NCBI GenBank assembly: GCA_963746175.1
Contig: CAVVAH010000004.1
Coordinates: 1-64,000 of the forward strand
Length of the DNA: 64,000 bases
Direction of reading: 5' to 3'
Origin: CAVVAH01 sp963746175
Lineage (GTDB): Bacteria > Actinomycetota > Actinomycetes > JACCUZ01
Positions 62,524-64,000 of this stretch are shown here, one piece after another. Both the position numbers and the translations under genes were made by a program. Under the pieces are notes generated by a model that saw only the letters and a program-made list of their open reading frames with translations, did not search any database and had not been told where the DNA came from. How positions within the stretch are numbered: position 1 is the stretch's first letter; every line of letters begins with the position of its first letter.

Positions 62524-64000
<1,477 letters not shown>

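Overview
The window is high-GC chromosomal DNA from an actinobacterium, most likely Nocardioidaceae (Nocardioides-like). The grounds are family membership and gene order read by eye, not a database search. The order pncB / clpS / DUF2017 / mec matches the actinobacterial arrangement known from Mycobacterium. The tmRNA tag ends in NQRAFALAA, there is an F420-type flavin-dependent oxidoreductase and a DUF222-HNH (13E12) gene, and many genes have a TAnnnT box 6-8 nt before the start codon, which suggests leaderless transcripts. There is no prophage, CRISPR array, rRNA, tRNA or insertion sequence.

Layout. 1-3.9 kb: mec, a DUF2017 gene, clpS, pncB, pncA and an aldo-keto reductase; the first 2.4 kb carries about ten frameshifts that look like sequence errors. 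4.3-7.4 kb: a BtuF-like binding protein diverging from a DNA-alkylation-repair pair (ada-alkA fusion and ogt). 7.4-16 kb: a class V aminotransferase, then tyrosine/homogentisate catabolism (hmgA, an unknown gene coupled to fahA, hppD with a divergent Lrp regulator) and an esterase. 16.4-25.6 kb: dacB, a STAS protein, a DEAD/DEAH-type helicase, an MFS exporter, an M43 metalloprotease, DUF3039, and the malic enzyme-vanZ-yqgE operon. 25.9-29.7 kb: a four-gene signalling operon (ATPase of RsbW type, receiver-SpoIIE phosphatase, CHASE3 histidine kinase, Rcp1-like receiver). 29.7-33.3 kb: sulfate activation (cysD, fused cysNC) coupled to a PlsC-like acyltransferase. 33.7-37.6 kb: TetR with an MFS exporter and a gamma-glutamyltransferase. 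37.7-46 kb: an HNH gene under a perfect SOS box, then assorted secreted and metabolic genes. 46.2-59.3 kb: tmRNA, a Ser/Thr kinase, DUF2207, smpB, an S41 protease, an M23 hydrolase, ftsX, ftsE, an 894-residue LPXTG surface protein and prfB. 59.3-64 kb: a K+ channel, an NlpC/P60 hydrolase behind a ydaO-type c-di-AMP riboswitch, and a DUF1501/DUF1800 secreted pair that runs off the end.

How the parts connect. tmRNA and SmpB (ribosome rescue) and prfB (termination) sit within 13 kb of each other, interleaved with FtsEX and peptidoglycan hydrolases. hppD, hmgA and fahA give tyrosine breakdown to fumarate and acetoacetate, apart from the isomerase step, for which no recognised gene is present. cysD-cysNC makes PAPS, while mec belongs to the CysO cysteine-synthesis route.

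Most unusual feature. Five intergenic regions carry members of a dispersed repeat family. Each has a conserved 'shoulder' (core GGTCAGAGCGGCTTGGGA), in inverted orientation at both ends in three units. Where a long hairpin core is present (four units), the core differs completely from unit to unit. I do not recognise this family. Other points worth attention are twin perfect palindromes at 5.2-5.3 kb, a possible structured leader RNA before the LPXTG gene, and the SOS box that overlaps a leaderless start codon.
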